Source: Variovorax fucosicus (GTDB lineage Bacteria > Pseudomonadota > Gammaproteobacteria > Burkholderiales > Burkholderiaceae_C). Taken from it: 64,000 bases of DNA. Below the pieces are notes generated by a model. It had not been told where the DNA came from. It made no database searches and was given only the letters and a program-made list of their open reading frames with translations. The DNA lies in NCBI RefSeq assembly GCF_030316825.1, contig NZ_JASZYU010000002.1, forward strand, positions 620,001 to 684,000, read 5' to 3'. The position numbers and the translations under genes were made by a program. Shown here piece after piece: positions 25,548 to 34,186 of the stretch. Position 1 is the first letter of the stretch; each line of letters begins with the position of its first letter.

Positions 25548-26444
25548 ATGCTCAACTCCGATCTCCAGAACGACTTCGATTCACTGCGTCCCGGCGACTC
25601 GACCGAAGCGGGCGCCTCCCGCCGCACTGCGCTCAAGGTGGCGCTCGGTGTCGGCTATGCCGCCGCCACGCTGCCGATCGCGGCGCAAACGGCCATCACC
25701 ACGTCGGCCGAGGGGCTCACGGCCGGCCCGGTCAAATACACGGTCAACGGCTTCGACGTTCCGGCCTACATGGCGGCACCGGCCGGCAAGACCGGCCTGC
25801 CGGTGGTTCTGGTGGTGCAGGAGATCTTCGGCGTGCACGAGTACATCGCCGACACCTGCCGCCGCTTCGCCAAGCTCGGCTACCTCGCGATTGCGCCCGA
25901 GCTCTATGCGCGGCAGGGCGACCCCAGGGGCTACACCGACATCCCGAAGCTGCAGGCCGACATCGTGTCCAAGGTGCCCGACGCCCAGGTGCTGGCCGAC
26001 CTCGACGGCGCGCTGGCGTTTGCCACGGCCAATGGCGGCAATGCGGCCAAGGCCGGCATCACCGGCTTCTGCTGGGGCGGCCGCTTCGTCTGGCTCTACG
26101 CCGCCACCGGTAAGGTGAAGACCGGCGTGGCCTGGTACGGACGGTTGGTCGGACAGCCCAGCGAACTCACGCCGAAGCACCCGATCGATGTCGCGGCCGC
26201 GCTGCAGGCACCGGTGCTGGGCCTCTATGGCGGCAAGGACCAGGGCATCCCCCTTGACACTATTGATAAGATGAAATCATCTTTGGCGACCGGCACCCCA
26301 GCCGCCAAGGCCTCCCAGTTCGTCGTGTACCCCGAAGCGGGCCATGCGTTCCATGCCGACTACCGTCCGAGCTACGTCAAGAGCGCGGCCGACGACGGCT
26401 GGCAACGCGCCGTGGCCTGGTTCAAGGCCAACGGTGTGGTTTGA
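25548..26444 (+). CDS. dienelactone hydrolase family protein, exported
   Basis: A 298-residue alpha/beta hydrolase with a likely Tat signal: SRRTALKVALGVGYAAATLP at residues 25-44 begins with twin arginines. The core has VVLVVQEIFGVHEYIADTCR near 87, nucleophile GFCWGGRFVW with Cys175, the aspartate region GLYGGKDQGIP near 227 and the histidine in EAGHAFHADYRPSY. Cys in place of Ser and the EIFGVHEYI segment identify the dienelactone hydrolase (carboxymethylenebutenolidase) family. No chlorocatechol genes are nearby, so the physiological ester is unknown. The ATG at 25548 precedes a 24-residue leader before the RR motif. Confidence 0.86.
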   Translation: MLNSDLQNDFDSLRPGDSTEAGASRRTALKVALGVGYAAATLPIAAQTAITTSAEGLTAGPVKYTVNGFDVPAYMAAPAGKTGLPVVLVVQEIFGVHEYIADTCRRFAKLGYLAIAPELYARQGDPRGYTDIPKLQADIVSKVPDAQVLADLDGALAFATANGGNAAKAGITGFCWGGRFVWLYAATGKVKTGVAWYGRLVGQPSELTPKHPIDVAAALQAPVLGLYGGKDQGIPLDTIDKMKSSLATGTPAAKASQFVVYPEAGHAFHADYRPSYVKSAADDGWQRAVAWFKANGVV

Positions 26445-26471
26445 CGGCGTTCATCCGCTGTCTTCGCACTG

Positions 26472-26496
26472 AAAGCCGCCCCTCGGGGCGGCTTTT
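26472..26496. terminator. strong stem-loop terminator
   Basis: AAAGCCGCCCC pairs with GGGGCGGCTTT over a two-base turn, followed by TGTTTT. It lies 28 bases after the dienelactone-hydrolase-like gene and would terminate plus-strand transcription. Confidence 0.85.
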
Positions 26497-26545
26497 GTTT
26501 TATGGATGAAATCGGGCGCCAGTGCCCGTCCACTTTGCGCAAGAA

Positions 26546-26562
26546 GCTATGAATTTGATAGC
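26546..26562 (+). repeat. 17-base palindromic element overlapping the ZIP gene start
   Basis: GCTATGAATTTGATAGC is a 5-bp inverted repeat with a 7-base centre. Thirteen of its 17 bases match GCTACCGTTTTGATAGC at 13230-13246 inside the tRNA-Lys terminator. The ATG of the ZIP gene (26549) lies within it, so the element supplies its first codons. Confidence 0.45.
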
Positions 26563-27418
26563 AATCGTCGCTGCGACCCTGGTCGCCGGCATCGGCAGTG
26601 TCTGGATTGCAGCCCTGCTGCTGCGCCTGGGTGTGCAGCGTGGTGTCGACGCCCATGGCGCGCAATACCTGCTGAGCCTGGCGGCCGGCGCGCTGCTGGC
26701 TACGGCCTTCATGCACCTGCTGCCCGAGGCTTTCGAGAGCAAGCTCGAGCCCGCCACGCTGTTCGCCATGTTGCTGTTCGGCCTGGTGTTTTTCTTCCTG
26801 CTCGACAAGGCCGAGCTCTGGCATCACGGGCACGAGCACCACCAGGGCCACGACCATGGGCACGCCTCCGCGCACGGGCACGACCATGCGCACGCGGAAG
26901 CGCCGCGCAGCGGCGGCTGGGCTGTGCTCACCGGCGACAGCGTGCATTGCTTCGGCGACGGCGTGCTGATCGCGTCGGCCTTCGTCGCCGACCTGCGGCT
27001 GGGCCTGGTCGCGGCGCTGGCGGTGCTGGCGCACGAGGTGCCGCACCACATCGGCGACCTGGTGGTGCTGCGCCAGACCTCGCCGAACCCGCGAGCGGCG
27101 CTGGTCAAGGTGTCGCTGGCCGGCACCATGACGGTGTTGGGCGGACTGGTCGGCTGGTGGCTGGTCGATTCGCTGCACAGCCTGCTGCCTTACTTTCTGG
27201 TGTTGGCCAGCAGCAGCTTCATCTACGTGGCGCTGGCCGATCTGATTCCGCAGCTGCAAAAGCGCCTGAGCGCGCGCCAAACGGCCGCGCAGATCGTCTG
27301 GCTCGTGGTCGGCATCGTGCTGGTGACGCTGGTGAGCCGGCTCGCGCACGAAGGAGGGCACGGGCACGACCATGACCATGCGGGGCAATCTCCGACAGCG
27401 ACGCTGACATTTGGCTGA
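26549..27418 (+). CDS. ZIP family metal transporter
   Basis: A 289-residue inner-membrane divalent metal transporter with about eight helices. The long cytosolic loop at residues 93-123 is rich in histidine (HHGHEHHQGHDHGHASAHGH), typical of ZIP zinc/iron carriers. The conserved helices IV and V read HCFGDGVLIASAF and LAVLAHEVPHHIGDLVVL, with the metal-binding H and E residues of HEVPHH. A second His-rich tail, HGHDHDHAG, is at the C-terminus. A GTG at 26522 would add nine residues; the ATG at 26549 gives the better membrane start. It is about 6.6 kb from a ZrgA-type cluster, which may also concern zinc. Confidence 0.9.
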   Translation: MNLIAIVAATLVAGIGSVWIAALLLRLGVQRGVDAHGAQYLLSLAAGALLATAFMHLLPEAFESKLEPATLFAMLLFGLVFFFLLDKAELWHHGHEHHQGHDHGHASAHGHDHAHAEAPRSGGWAVLTGDSVHCFGDGVLIASAFVADLRLGLVAALAVLAHEVPHHIGDLVVLRQTSPNPRAALVKVSLAGTMTVLGGLVGWWLVDSLHSLLPYFLVLASSSFIYVALADLIPQLQKRLSARQTAAQIVWLVVGIVLVTLVSRLAHEGGHGHDHDHAGQSPTATLTFG

Positions 27419-27479
27419 ACCGCTCGGTGCCGATCGGGTGCACCATAGGGTCTACGCAAGATCAACGAGGAGTTCGACC

Positions 27480-27671
27480 ATGACCCGCGCCGCCCCCAAA
27501 CTGCATCCCGACGATCCGTTGCCGGGCGACGGTTTCGATTCGGACGAGACCGATTCCGCCGACGAAATCGAAGACGAAACCGGCATCGACCTGACCGACG
27601 CGAGCGAACTCGACGCCGACAACGTGCCGGCCGACGAAGAGAACGACCGGGTGATGCAAGCGCCCGATTGA
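27480..27671 (+). CDS. small acidic protein of unknown function
   Basis: A 63-residue protein, strongly acidic, beginning MTRAAPKLHPDDPLPGDGFD and continuing with mixed Asp/Glu/Ser/Thr runs (DETDSADEIEDETGID). A good ribosome-binding sequence, AACGAGGAG, lies just upstream, which is the main evidence that it is translated. It has no cysteine, no membrane segment and no recognised domain. It is likely disordered. It is convergent with dodecin. Confidence 0.6.
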   Translation: MTRAAPKLHPDDPLPGDGFDSDETDSADEIEDETGIDLTDASELDADNVPADEENDRVMQAPD

Positions 27672-27711
27672 GCGGCCACCCGCTGGCGCCACATGGCGCG
27701 CGGGCGCCTCT

Positions 27712-27918
27712 TCACTCCAGCGTGAAGCCGACCTTGAGCGTCACCTGCCAGTGCGCGACCTTGCCGTCCGCCACGTGGCCCCGCGTTTCCACCACCTCGA
27801 ACCACTGGATGTTGCGCACCGATTCGCTGGCCTTGGCGATCGCGTTCCTGACCGCATCGTCGCTGCTGACGGGCGACGAGCCGGTGAGTTCGATGTGCTT
27901 GTAGACGTGCGTGCTCAT
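27712..27918 (-). CDS. dodecin family protein
   Basis: A 68-residue protein matching dodecins, which form hollow dodecamers that store flavins (or CoA in some bacteria). The typical opening [20 protein letters not shown] is followed by [20 protein letters not shown], and the flavin-stacking tryptophan of NIQWFEV is present at about residue 39. [20 protein letters not shown] completes the sheet. Full length, single gene. It is divergent from the FAD monooxygenase gene downstream, an interesting pairing with a flavoprotein but not proof of a link. Confidence 0.93.
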   Translation of the reverse strand: MSTHVYKHIELTGSSPVSSDDAVRNAIAKASESVRNIQWFEVVETRGHVADGKVAHWQVTLKVGFTLE

Positions 27919-28027
27919 GCTTGGCTCCTTTGGAATGGTCGAACGGGCATCTTAGGAGGTATCAGGCTCATGCGCGGCTGGACAGCGCCGCGCCGTTGGC
28001 GCCCAATCCGCGCAGGAGACTTGGCCG

Positions 28028-29257
28028 ATGAATCCATCGCTTTCCACCCGCTGCTGCATCGTCGGCGGCGGCCCGGCCGGCATGATGCTCGGGCTGCTGC
28101 TGGCGCGCGCCGGCGTCGACGTCATCGTGCTCGAAAAGCATGGCGATTTCCTGCGCGACTTTCGCGGCGATACGGTGCATCCGTCCACGCTCGACGTGAT
28201 GGGCGATCTCGGCCTGCTCGACGCATTTCTGGCCCGGCCGCACGACAAGGCCCACCGGCTGCGCGCCACCATCTCGGGCCAGCAGATCGGGCTGGCCGAT
28301 TTTTCGCGCCTGCGCACGCGCTGCAAGTTCATCGCGATGGTGCCGCAGTGGGAGTTTCTCGATTTCCTGCGTGACGAGGCCGAGCGCTATCCGGGCTTTC
28401 GCCTGCTGCTCGAAACGGAAGGCACCGGCCTGGTCGAGCGCGACGGCCGCGTTGTGGGCGTCGAGGTGCAGACCGCCGAGGGTGCATCGCAGATCGCGGC
28501 CGACCTGGTGGTCGCGGCCGACGGTCGCCGTTCAGTGCTGCGCGAAGCGGCCGGGCTCACGGTGCGCGACATCGGCGCGCCGATCGATGTGCTTTGGATG
28601 CGCCTGCCCAAGCGGCCCGGCGACCCCGAGGGCTCGGGCGGCTACATCGACACCGGCCACTTCATGGCGACGATCGACCGCAACAGCTACTGGCAGTGCG
28701 CCTATGTCATCGCCAAAGGGGGCATCTCGGCGATCCAGGCGCGCGGGCTCGACGCCTTCCGCGCCGAAATCGCCGCCACCGTGCCGCCGCTGGCCGACCG
28801 CGTCGACCACATCGCGAGCTGGGACGACGTCAAGCTGCTGAGCGTCACGGTCGATCGCCTCGTGCAATGGTGGAAGCCGGGGCTGCTGTGCATCGGTGAC
28901 GCGGCGCATGCGATGTCGCCGATCGGTGGCGTCGGCATCAACCTCGCGGTACAGGATGCGGTGGCCACGGCCAATTTGCTCGGCAAGGCGCTGGCCGACC
29001 GCGCAATGGGCGCCGAGGCCATCACGCCGCTGCTGACGCGGGTGCAGCAGCGGCGGGAGTTTCCGGCCAAGGTGACGCAGGCGGTGCAGGTGGCGGTGCA
29101 GAACCGCTTGCTCAGACCGGTGCTGCAGAGCACCGGCCGCAGCCAGCCTTTCAGCGTGCCGTGGGTGCTGCGGATGGCGCAGCGCTTTCCGATCCTGCAG
29201 GGGATTCCGGCCTACGCGGTCGGCGTGGGCGTGCGGCCCGAGCGCGTGATGACCTGA
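28028..29257 (+). CDS. FAD-dependent monooxygenase (PF01494 type)
   Basis: A 409-residue class A flavoprotein hydroxylase-like enzyme. The FAD-binding GxGxxG is CCIVGGGPAGMMLGLLLARAG at the N-terminus. DFRGDTVHPSTLDVMGDLGL near residue 42 is the family substrate-region opening. The DG motif is VVAADGRRSVLREAAG near 160 and the GD motif is LLCIGDAAHAMSPIGGVGIN near 290. It probably hydroxylates an aromatic or polyketide-like compound with NAD(P)H. No ring-cleavage genes adjoin it, so the substrate is unknown. The start follows AGGAGACTTGGCCG. Confidence 0.88.
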   Translation: MNPSLSTRCCIVGGGPAGMMLGLLLARAGVDVIVLEKHGDFLRDFRGDTVHPSTLDVMGDLGLLDAFLARPHDKAHRLRATISGQQIGLADFSRLRTRCKFIAMVPQWEFLDFLRDEAERYPGFRLLLETEGTGLVERDGRVVGVEVQTAEGASQIAADLVVAADGRRSVLREAAGLTVRDIGAPIDVLWMRLPKRPGDPEGSGGYIDTGHFMATIDRNSYWQCAYVIAKGGISAIQARGLDAFRAEIAATVPPLADRVDHIASWDDVKLLSVTVDRLVQWWKPGLLCIGDAAHAMSPIGGVGINLAVQDAVATANLLGKALADRAMGAEAITPLLTRVQQRREFPAKVTQAVQVAVQNRLLRPVLQSTGRSQPFSVPWVLRMAQRFPILQGIPAYAVGVGVRPERVMT

Positions 29258-29263
29258 GCGCGT

Positions 29264-30064
29264 TCAGGTGCGCCGGTCGCCATGCAGCCGCCGGCCCAGC
29301 ACCTGTTGCACCGCGTCCGAGGTGCGCTGGCCGAGCTTGCCATCCTCGCGCAGAAAGACGCCCGGAAAGCTGTTCAGGAACTGCTGCAATTCGACGCCGC
29401 GCGGCGATTCGGTCTGCGGCTGAAAGCGCAGTGCGGGCTTGCCCTGTTCGATCGCCCTGGCAAGCGGCGGACTGGTGGTGAACGAGGCCGCATCCACCAC
29501 GCCACGCTCGGCCAGCCGGCGCAACAACGCTGCCGCGCCGACCTGCTTCGACTTCGCCGTGGCCGACCAGACCCCATCGGCCACGTACTTGCCGCTCACG
29601 TAGTGGTTGGTCATGCTCCAGAGGTAGGGGCTCTTCACGTCGGGGTGGTGGTTGCGGTAGCCCCAGCCGTTGTAGAGCTCCCACTTGAACAGGATGCCGG
29701 GCACCGACCAGTCGCTCCAGCTGTCGTACTTCTCGAAGCTCAATGCGTCGGCCGCGCTGGCTTCCCAGGTGAAGGGCGGTGCGCCGGTTGGCGGACGGCC
29801 CTTGGGAACCTGCACCGTGCGAGCAGTCAGCGGATCGCCGTTGTGCAGATGCCGGTCGAAGCGCAGGCCGGCCTCCAGGCTGTGCAGCACGCCGACCACG
29901 TACCACGGCACGCCGACCGGATTCGCCACGCCTTCGTAGCGCGACCGTGCCGCAATGATCCTGTCGGTTTGTGCATTGATTTCGGCCTGTTGCGCAGTGT
30001 TGATCTGGCAGCTGTCGAACAACGACTGGTACTCGGCGCGCAGCGCCTCGGTCAGCTTGGGCAT
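29264..30064 (-). CDS. lysozyme-family-like protein (COG5526 type), tentative
   Basis: A 266-residue protein without a clear signal peptide. The conserved part has WYVVGVLHSLEAGLRFDRHL near residue 60, NGDPLTARTVQVPKGRPP and KWELYNGWGYRNHHPDVKSP near 135, then YLWSMTNHY and GKYVADGVW. These resemble hypothetical lysozyme-family proteins, with GLU in HSLEAGL a possible catalytic acid. Its C-terminal ~65 residues (LQQFLNSFPGVFLREDGKLG) resemble a peptidoglycan-binding repeat. The gene is tail-to-tail with the monooxygenase. The start at 30064 has AAAGGAGAACGCC before it. The function is inferred by resemblance only. Confidence 0.6.
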   Translation of the reverse strand: MPKLTEALRAEYQSLFDSCQINTAQQAEINAQTDRIIAARSRYEGVANPVGVPWYVVGVLHSLEAGLRFDRHLHNGDPLTARTVQVPKGRPPTGAPPFTWEASAADALSFEKYDSWSDWSVPGILFKWELYNGWGYRNHHPDVKSPYLWSMTNHYVSGKYVADGVWSATAKSKQVGAAALLRRLAERGVVDAASFTTSPPLARAIEQGKPALRFQPQTESPRGVELQQFLNSFPGVFLREDGKLGQRTSDAVQQVLGRRLHGDRRT

Positions 30065-30316
30065 GGCGTTCTCCTTTGCAGGCTTTTGCATTCTGGAGAA
30101 AGCCGCGCCGCGCGACCACTTGCCAATCAAGCTACTACCTATGGCTTAAGCGTGGCGGCCGCGTCATGAACGAGCCCATGCGCACACCCAGAGCGCGGTG
30201 AAATCCGTGACGTAGTGCCGAGCCAGATATGGCGGCTGCATCCAGAATCGGCCGGCCCGAAAAGAACCGACTGCCACGTCGGCGCAGGGGCTCCTTCGTC
30301 AAAAAAAATCAGGAAC

Positions 30317-30919
30317 ATGAAACTGTCACACATCCCCTCCCTCCGCCGCTTTGCTGCTTGCTCCGCACTGGCCACAGTCGCCCTCTTGTCCGGCTGCGCG
30401 ACGCGACTGTCGCCTCCGATCACCGGCTACACCTGCTGCAACCTTCGCCCTGACTCGGGATGGCTCGCCAGCAGCAACTACCTGGGCGGCCCGATCCTGC
30501 CGGCCGGCGAGCCCGTTGTCATCGACACCGCGAAGCGCGACCAGTACTTCTACGGCACGATCGGCGGCGACTACATCTCGATGAGCGACGATTCGGCGCG
30601 CGGCAAGGAAGGCGGACAACGCTGGCTGCGCCAGATCGTCGTTCGCACCGACCCCAAGGCGGAACTGGCAAGCTGGAGCCCGGAAGTGCAGAGCGCCGTC
30701 TATTCCGCCAAGGTCGCCGTCGGCATGACGCGGCCCCAGGTGCTGATGGCCTTGAGCTATCCGTCGCCCAACGACACCAAGGATCTCAACGCCAATACCT
30801 GGCGCTACTGGACGACGCAGGAAGACGAGCCGGTCGACGTGCACTTCGGTGCCGACGGCACGGTCAGCAGCCTCTCGGGCAAGGCCGCTGCGGTGCGCAT
30901 CCTCCAATTCAAGCGCTGA
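30317..30919 (+). CDS. predicted lipoprotein of unknown function
   Basis: A 200-residue lipoprotein. The signal MKLSHIPSLRRFAACSALAT is followed by a lipobox VALLSGC with the cysteine near residue 26. The mature part contains EPVVIDTAKRDQYFYGTIGG and SAVYSAKVAVGMTRPQVLMA. The latter resembles the SmpA/OmlA-like VGMTRxQV..ALG segment of BamE-related repeats. A ribosome-binding AGGA is just upstream of the ATG at 30317. It is convergent with the ZrgA-type operon. The exact role is unknown. Confidence 0.75.
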   Translation: MKLSHIPSLRRFAACSALATVALLSGCATRLSPPITGYTCCNLRPDSGWLASSNYLGGPILPAGEPVVIDTAKRDQYFYGTIGGDYISMSDDSARGKEGGQRWLRQIVVRTDPKAELASWSPEVQSAVYSAKVAVGMTRPQVLMALSYPSPNDTKDLNANTWRYWTTQEDEPVDVHFGADGTVSSLSGKAAAVRILQFKR

Positions 30920-30932
30920 CCTGCCTGAAATC

Positions 30933-31508
30933 CTACTTGGCGCCGCCGGTGTACTTCGTCACGCTGCTGGCGGTGATGTGGTAGCCGCTGACGCCCATCA
31001 TCGAGTCGTTGCGGATGGTCTGCAGCTTGCCGGTGATCCAGATCGTGTCCATCGCGCGCAGGCCCTTGGTCGCGTTCGAGGTCTTCACGTGGATGATCTG
31101 GTTGGCCGGTGGCGGCGGCGTGTGGATGCAGGCGCCGAAGTAGGGCACCAGCAGGAACTCGCTGACCTGGCCGTTGTTTTCTTCGAGCGGCACCAGGAAG
31201 CCCGGGATCTTCACCTCGGTGCCGTTCAACGCGGGGTTGGTCGGCGCGTTGTTCGCGGCTTCCTGCAGCTTCATCAGCATGTCGTTGGCGCGCGGGTCGC
31301 TGTCGTCCAGCTTGCTCAGATCGATGCCCTTGAGAGCCTTCATCGGATCCCAGTCCTTCGGCACCAGTTCTTCCCATGCGATCAGCCGCGGCTGGCCGGC
31401 AGGGGTGGACGCGGGCTTGGCCGGCGCGGCCGCAGGCACCGGGTCGGCGGCCCAGGCGCCGGCAGCGAGCGCGGTGGCAATCAGGGCGGTGGCAGCAAGT
31501 CGCAGCAT
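30933..31508 (-). CDS. DUF3299 periplasmic protein of ZrgA-type cluster
   Basis: A 191-residue exported protein with signal MLRLAATALIATALAAGAWA. The mature domain shows IAWEELVPKDWDPMKALKG, then ALNGTEVKIPGFLVPLEENN and EFLLVPYFGACIHTPPPPAN, ending with GVSGYHITASSV. These are DUF3299 features, with Cys and His in GACIHTPPPP likely to bind metal. A perfect ribosome-binding AGGAGG precedes the start. It is the last gene of a four-gene operon (DUF2796, ATPase, permease, DUF3299) matching the Zur-regulated zrg cluster of Vibrio; metal handling is inferred from that. Confidence 0.82.
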   Translation of the reverse strand: MLRLAATALIATALAAGAWAADPVPAAAPAKPASTPAGQPRLIAWEELVPKDWDPMKALKGIDLSKLDDSDPRANDMLMKLQEAANNAPTNPALNGTEVKIPGFLVPLEENNGQVSEFLLVPYFGACIHTPPPPANQIIHVKTSNATKGLRAMDTIWITGKLQTIRNDSMMGVSGYHITASSVTKYTGGAK

Positions 31509-31528
31509 GGTGGTCAAGTCCTCCTGGA

Positions 31529-32791
31529 TCAGATGCGGGGCGAGAGCCCGTCGGCCAGCGACAGCCGGTAGGCGCGAATGCCGGGCAGCAGGCTCGCGAG
31601 CCAGCCCGAGAGCAGCAGCGCAGCCAGCAGCGCCCACTCGTTGAGTGTAGGTTGCGACAGGTGCAGCGCGAGCCCGAACTGCGACTGCAGCCATGGCGAG
31701 AGCAGGGCGATGCCAAGCACCGCCATCAGCACGCCGAGCAGCACGCCCAGCAGCGTGACGATGGCGCCTTCGAGTGCCAGCAGCGCCAGCACATGGCGCA
31801 GGCTGGCACCGACCGCGCGCAGCACGGCGAGCTCGCGGCGGCGCTCGTTCAGGCCTGCCAGCACCACCGACACCAGGCCGGCCAGGCTCACCAGCGCCAC
31901 CAGCGCCGACATCAGCATCAGCGCGTTCTCGCCGACGCCGACCACGCGCCACAGCTCGTCGAGCGCCACGCCGGGCAGAACCGCCATCAGCGGCTCGTCG
32001 GGGTAGGTCGAAACCCAGCGCTGCACCGAGAACACGGCGGCGCGGTTCTTCAGGCCGACCAGTGCGGCCGTCACGTTCTTCGGCGTCAGGTCGAACTTGC
32101 GCACCTGCTCGGCCGGGATCTTCACGCCCGGCATCGGCGCGCCGCCGATCCAGTCGAGGTGGATCGCTTCCATCGCGTTGAGCCCGATGTGCACCGTGCG
32201 ATCGACCGGCGTGCCCGTGCGTGCCAGCACGCCGACCACGGTGAAGGGCTTGTCGGCATGCTCGGCCAGGTTGAGCTCGCCGCTGCCGTGTGCCAGCGTG
32301 ATCTTGCGGCCGACGTGGTAGCCGAGCTGATCGGCCACCTCGGCGCCGACCACCGCATCGAACAGTTCGCTGAAGGGCTTGCCCTCGCGCAACACCAGCG
32401 GCTGCCTGTTGCCGTAGCGGAAATGCTCGAAGTATTCGGGCGTGGTCGCCAGCACCGCAAAGCCGCGGTGCGAGTCGCCGAGCGACAGCGGCACCACCCA
32501 GTCGACGCCCTTGTGCGCAGCCAGTGCCTGCACGCTCTTCCACGACACGTTGTTGGTGGCCGCGCCGATGCGGAACACCGAGTACAGCAGCAACTGCGTC
32601 GATCCGGTGCGCGCGCCGACGATCAGGTCGGTGCCCGACACCGACGACGAGAAGTTCTGCCGCAGTTCGGTGCGGATGCGCTCCACGCCGAGCAGCAGAA
32701 AGGTCGACAGCGCAATCGACAGCAGCGTAAGCGCGAGCGTGAAGCGCCGGTTCCAGGCGCTGCGCCAGGCAATGCCAACGAGCGCGCTCAT
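31529..32791 (-). CDS. FtsX/MacB-type ABC transporter permease
   Basis: A 420-residue permease with one N-terminal helix (RRFTLALTLLSIALSTFLLL), a large periplasmic domain at about residues 45-285, and three C-terminal helices (LMLMSALVALVSLAGLVSVV, EGAIVTLLGVLLGVLMAVLG, EWALLAALLLSGWLASLLPG). The cytoplasmic motif NERRRELAVLRAVGAS is the FtsX signature. Such proteins are mechanotransmission partners of an ATPase rather than classical pores. Overlaps the ATPase gene by four bases. In zrg-like clusters it is linked to zinc uptake with the DUF2796 protein. Confidence 0.87.
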   Translation of the reverse strand: MSALVGIAWRSAWNRRFTLALTLLSIALSTFLLLGVERIRTELRQNFSSSVSGTDLIVGARTGSTQLLLYSVFRIGAATNNVSWKSVQALAAHKGVDWVVPLSLGDSHRGFAVLATTPEYFEHFRYGNRQPLVLREGKPFSELFDAVVGAEVADQLGYHVGRKITLAHGSGELNLAEHADKPFTVVGVLARTGTPVDRTVHIGLNAMEAIHLDWIGGAPMPGVKIPAEQVRKFDLTPKNVTAALVGLKNRAAVFSVQRWVSTYPDEPLMAVLPGVALDELWRVVGVGENALMLMSALVALVSLAGLVSVVLAGLNERRRELAVLRAVGASLRHVLALLALEGAIVTLLGVLLGVLMAVLGIALLSPWLQSQFGLALHLSQPTLNEWALLAALLLSGWLASLLPGIRAYRLSLADGLSPRI

Positions 32792-33510
32792 ATCGCGGCC
32801 GCGGGCGTGGCTGCCCTGTTGATCTCGGGCAGCAGCACATGCCGGCTGAAGCGCTGGGCGATGCGCCGGTCATGGCTCACGAACACCAGCGCGCTGTGGT
32901 TTGCCTGGCAGGCGCTCAGCAAGGTGTCGAGAAAGGCCTCGCGCCGGTCTTCGTCGAGCGCCGATGTGGGCTCGTCGGCAATGACGAGTTCGGGCTGGCC
33001 AATCAGCGCGCGCGCTGCTGCCACGCGCTGCTGTTGGCCGACCGAAAGCTGCAGGGCCTGGCGCTGCCAGAGCGAGCGGTCGAGCCCCATGCGCGCGAGC
33101 AGTTGTTCGGCCTGCGCGCGCGGGGTGCCGTCGCGCGATGCCTGCTCGGCACGCCGCGCCGAGAAGCGGCAGGGCAGCAGCACGTTGTCGATCACGCTCA
33201 GGTAGGGCAGCAGGTTGAACTGCTGGAAGATGTAGCCCACATGCGCCACGCGGTAGCGGTCGCGCCGGCTGCCAGAGAGTTCGGCCCAGTCATGGCCGAG
33301 CAGCATCGCGCGGCCCGAATCGGCCACCAGCACTCCCGCCATCAGAGACAGCAGCGTGCTCTTGCCGCAGCCGCTCGGCCCGTGCAGGAACACGGCCTCG
33401 CCGGCGTTCACCGAGAACGCTTCGATGTCGATCACCGGTGCCGGGCTGCCGGGCCAGGCAAAGCGCAACTGCTCGACGCCGAGAACCGGGGGCACCGTCA
33501 CTTGCCCCAT
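32788..33510 (-). CDS. ABC transporter ATP-binding protein (LolD/MacB-type) with altered signature
   Basis: A 240-residue ATPase. Walker A is HGPSGCGKSTLLSLM near residue 45, Q-loop VGYIFQQFNLLPYLS, Walker B LVIADEPTSALD and switch histidine FVSHDRR. The signature loop reads LSVGQQQR: a valine replaces the first glycine of the usual LSGGQ, which is uncommon in active transporters. The ATG at 33510 lies 13 bases inside the DUF2796 gene, so the two are coupled. It pairs with the FtsX-type permease. Confidence 0.86.
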   Translation of the reverse strand: MGQVTVPPVLGVEQLRFAWPGSPAPVIDIEAFSVNAGEAVFLHGPSGCGKSTLLSLMAGVLVADSGRAMLLGHDWAELSGSRRDRYRVAHVGYIFQQFNLLPYLSVIDNVLLPCRFSARRAEQASRDGTPRAQAEQLLARMGLDRSLWQRQALQLSVGQQQRVAAARALIGQPELVIADEPTSALDEDRREAFLDTLLSACQANHSALVFVSHDRRIAQRFSRHVLLPEINRAATPAAAI

Positions 33511-34043
33511 GCAAGGCGCTTGGCCGGCCGCTTCAGGGTGCGCTGGTACTGGCCGTCGGGCGTCGCGATCTGCACGTCGATCTGGCGCACGTTGCGGAAT
33601 GCCTCGAACAGAGCAATGTCGATGAAGCGCGCCTGCACCGGGCTGCGGCATTCGAAGGTGAAGCTGCCTTCCAGGTCGGCATGGCCCGCGGGCTCGCCGG
33701 CCTTGGCCTGGCCGAGGCCGAGCACCGGCGCATCGAGATCGACCTGGCCCAGCTTGCAGTCGGCAGCCGGATCGATGGCAAAGAGCTTGTCGGCGGCACG
33801 CAGTTGCGCCACGGCCTGCTGCGCGGTCTTGCGCTCGGCGTCGGTGCGCGGTGCGCGCTCGAAGCCGACGATGTTGTCGAGCGGCGAGTCGATGCTGACG
33901 GTGAGGGTCTGCACGTCGACCGCCACATCGAGCTTGAGCTGGCCATGCACATGGGCATGTTGCGCGGGCTGGGCCGCGGCGGGGGCGATGCAGAGTGCGA
34001 GGGCCACAGGCAGGCCCCCAGCGAAGCGGAACAAAGGGTTCAT
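33498..34043 (-). CDS. DUF2796/ZrgA-like periplasmic protein
   Basis: A 181-residue exported protein. The signal MNPLFRFAGGLPVALALCIA ends near PAAAQPAQ, and a His-rich start HAHVHGQLKLDVAVD follows at once. The domain continues with TVSIDSPLDNIVGFERAPRT and LEGSFTFECRSPVQARFIDI. These are the marks of DUF2796, the family of Vibrio ZrgA, a periplasmic zinc-uptake protein repressed by Zur. The N-terminal histidines are a likely metal site. It is the first gene of the four-gene minus-strand operon. No Zur-like palindrome was recognised upstream (34044-34186), so regulation is open. Confidence 0.84.
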   Translation of the reverse strand: MNPLFRFAGGLPVALALCIAPAAAQPAQHAHVHGQLKLDVAVDVQTLTVSIDSPLDNIVGFERAPRTDAERKTAQQAVAQLRAADKLFAIDPAADCKLGQVDLDAPVLGLGQAKAGEPAGHADLEGSFTFECRSPVQARFIDIALFEAFRNVRQIDVQIATPDGQYQRTLKRPAKRLAWGK

Positions 34044-34186
34044 GGAAGGCAGGACTTTCAACGACAGACCGCGCGCGGAAGGCGCTGCGGGCGTCGCTGT
34101 GTGAGTGTGCCTTGTGGCGCCGGTTCCCGCGAGACCCGCGTGTGTTGCAACGCTGACCGGCGGCTGACCCGGCAAGGGTGCCTGGC

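Noticed and set aside
34044..34186. Cobalamin riboswitch or Zur box upstream of the ZrgA-like gene
   Set aside because: I looked for the conserved riboswitch boxes and a Zur-type AT-rich palindrome on both strands and did not see them; only GTTGCAAC near 34143 is palindromic.
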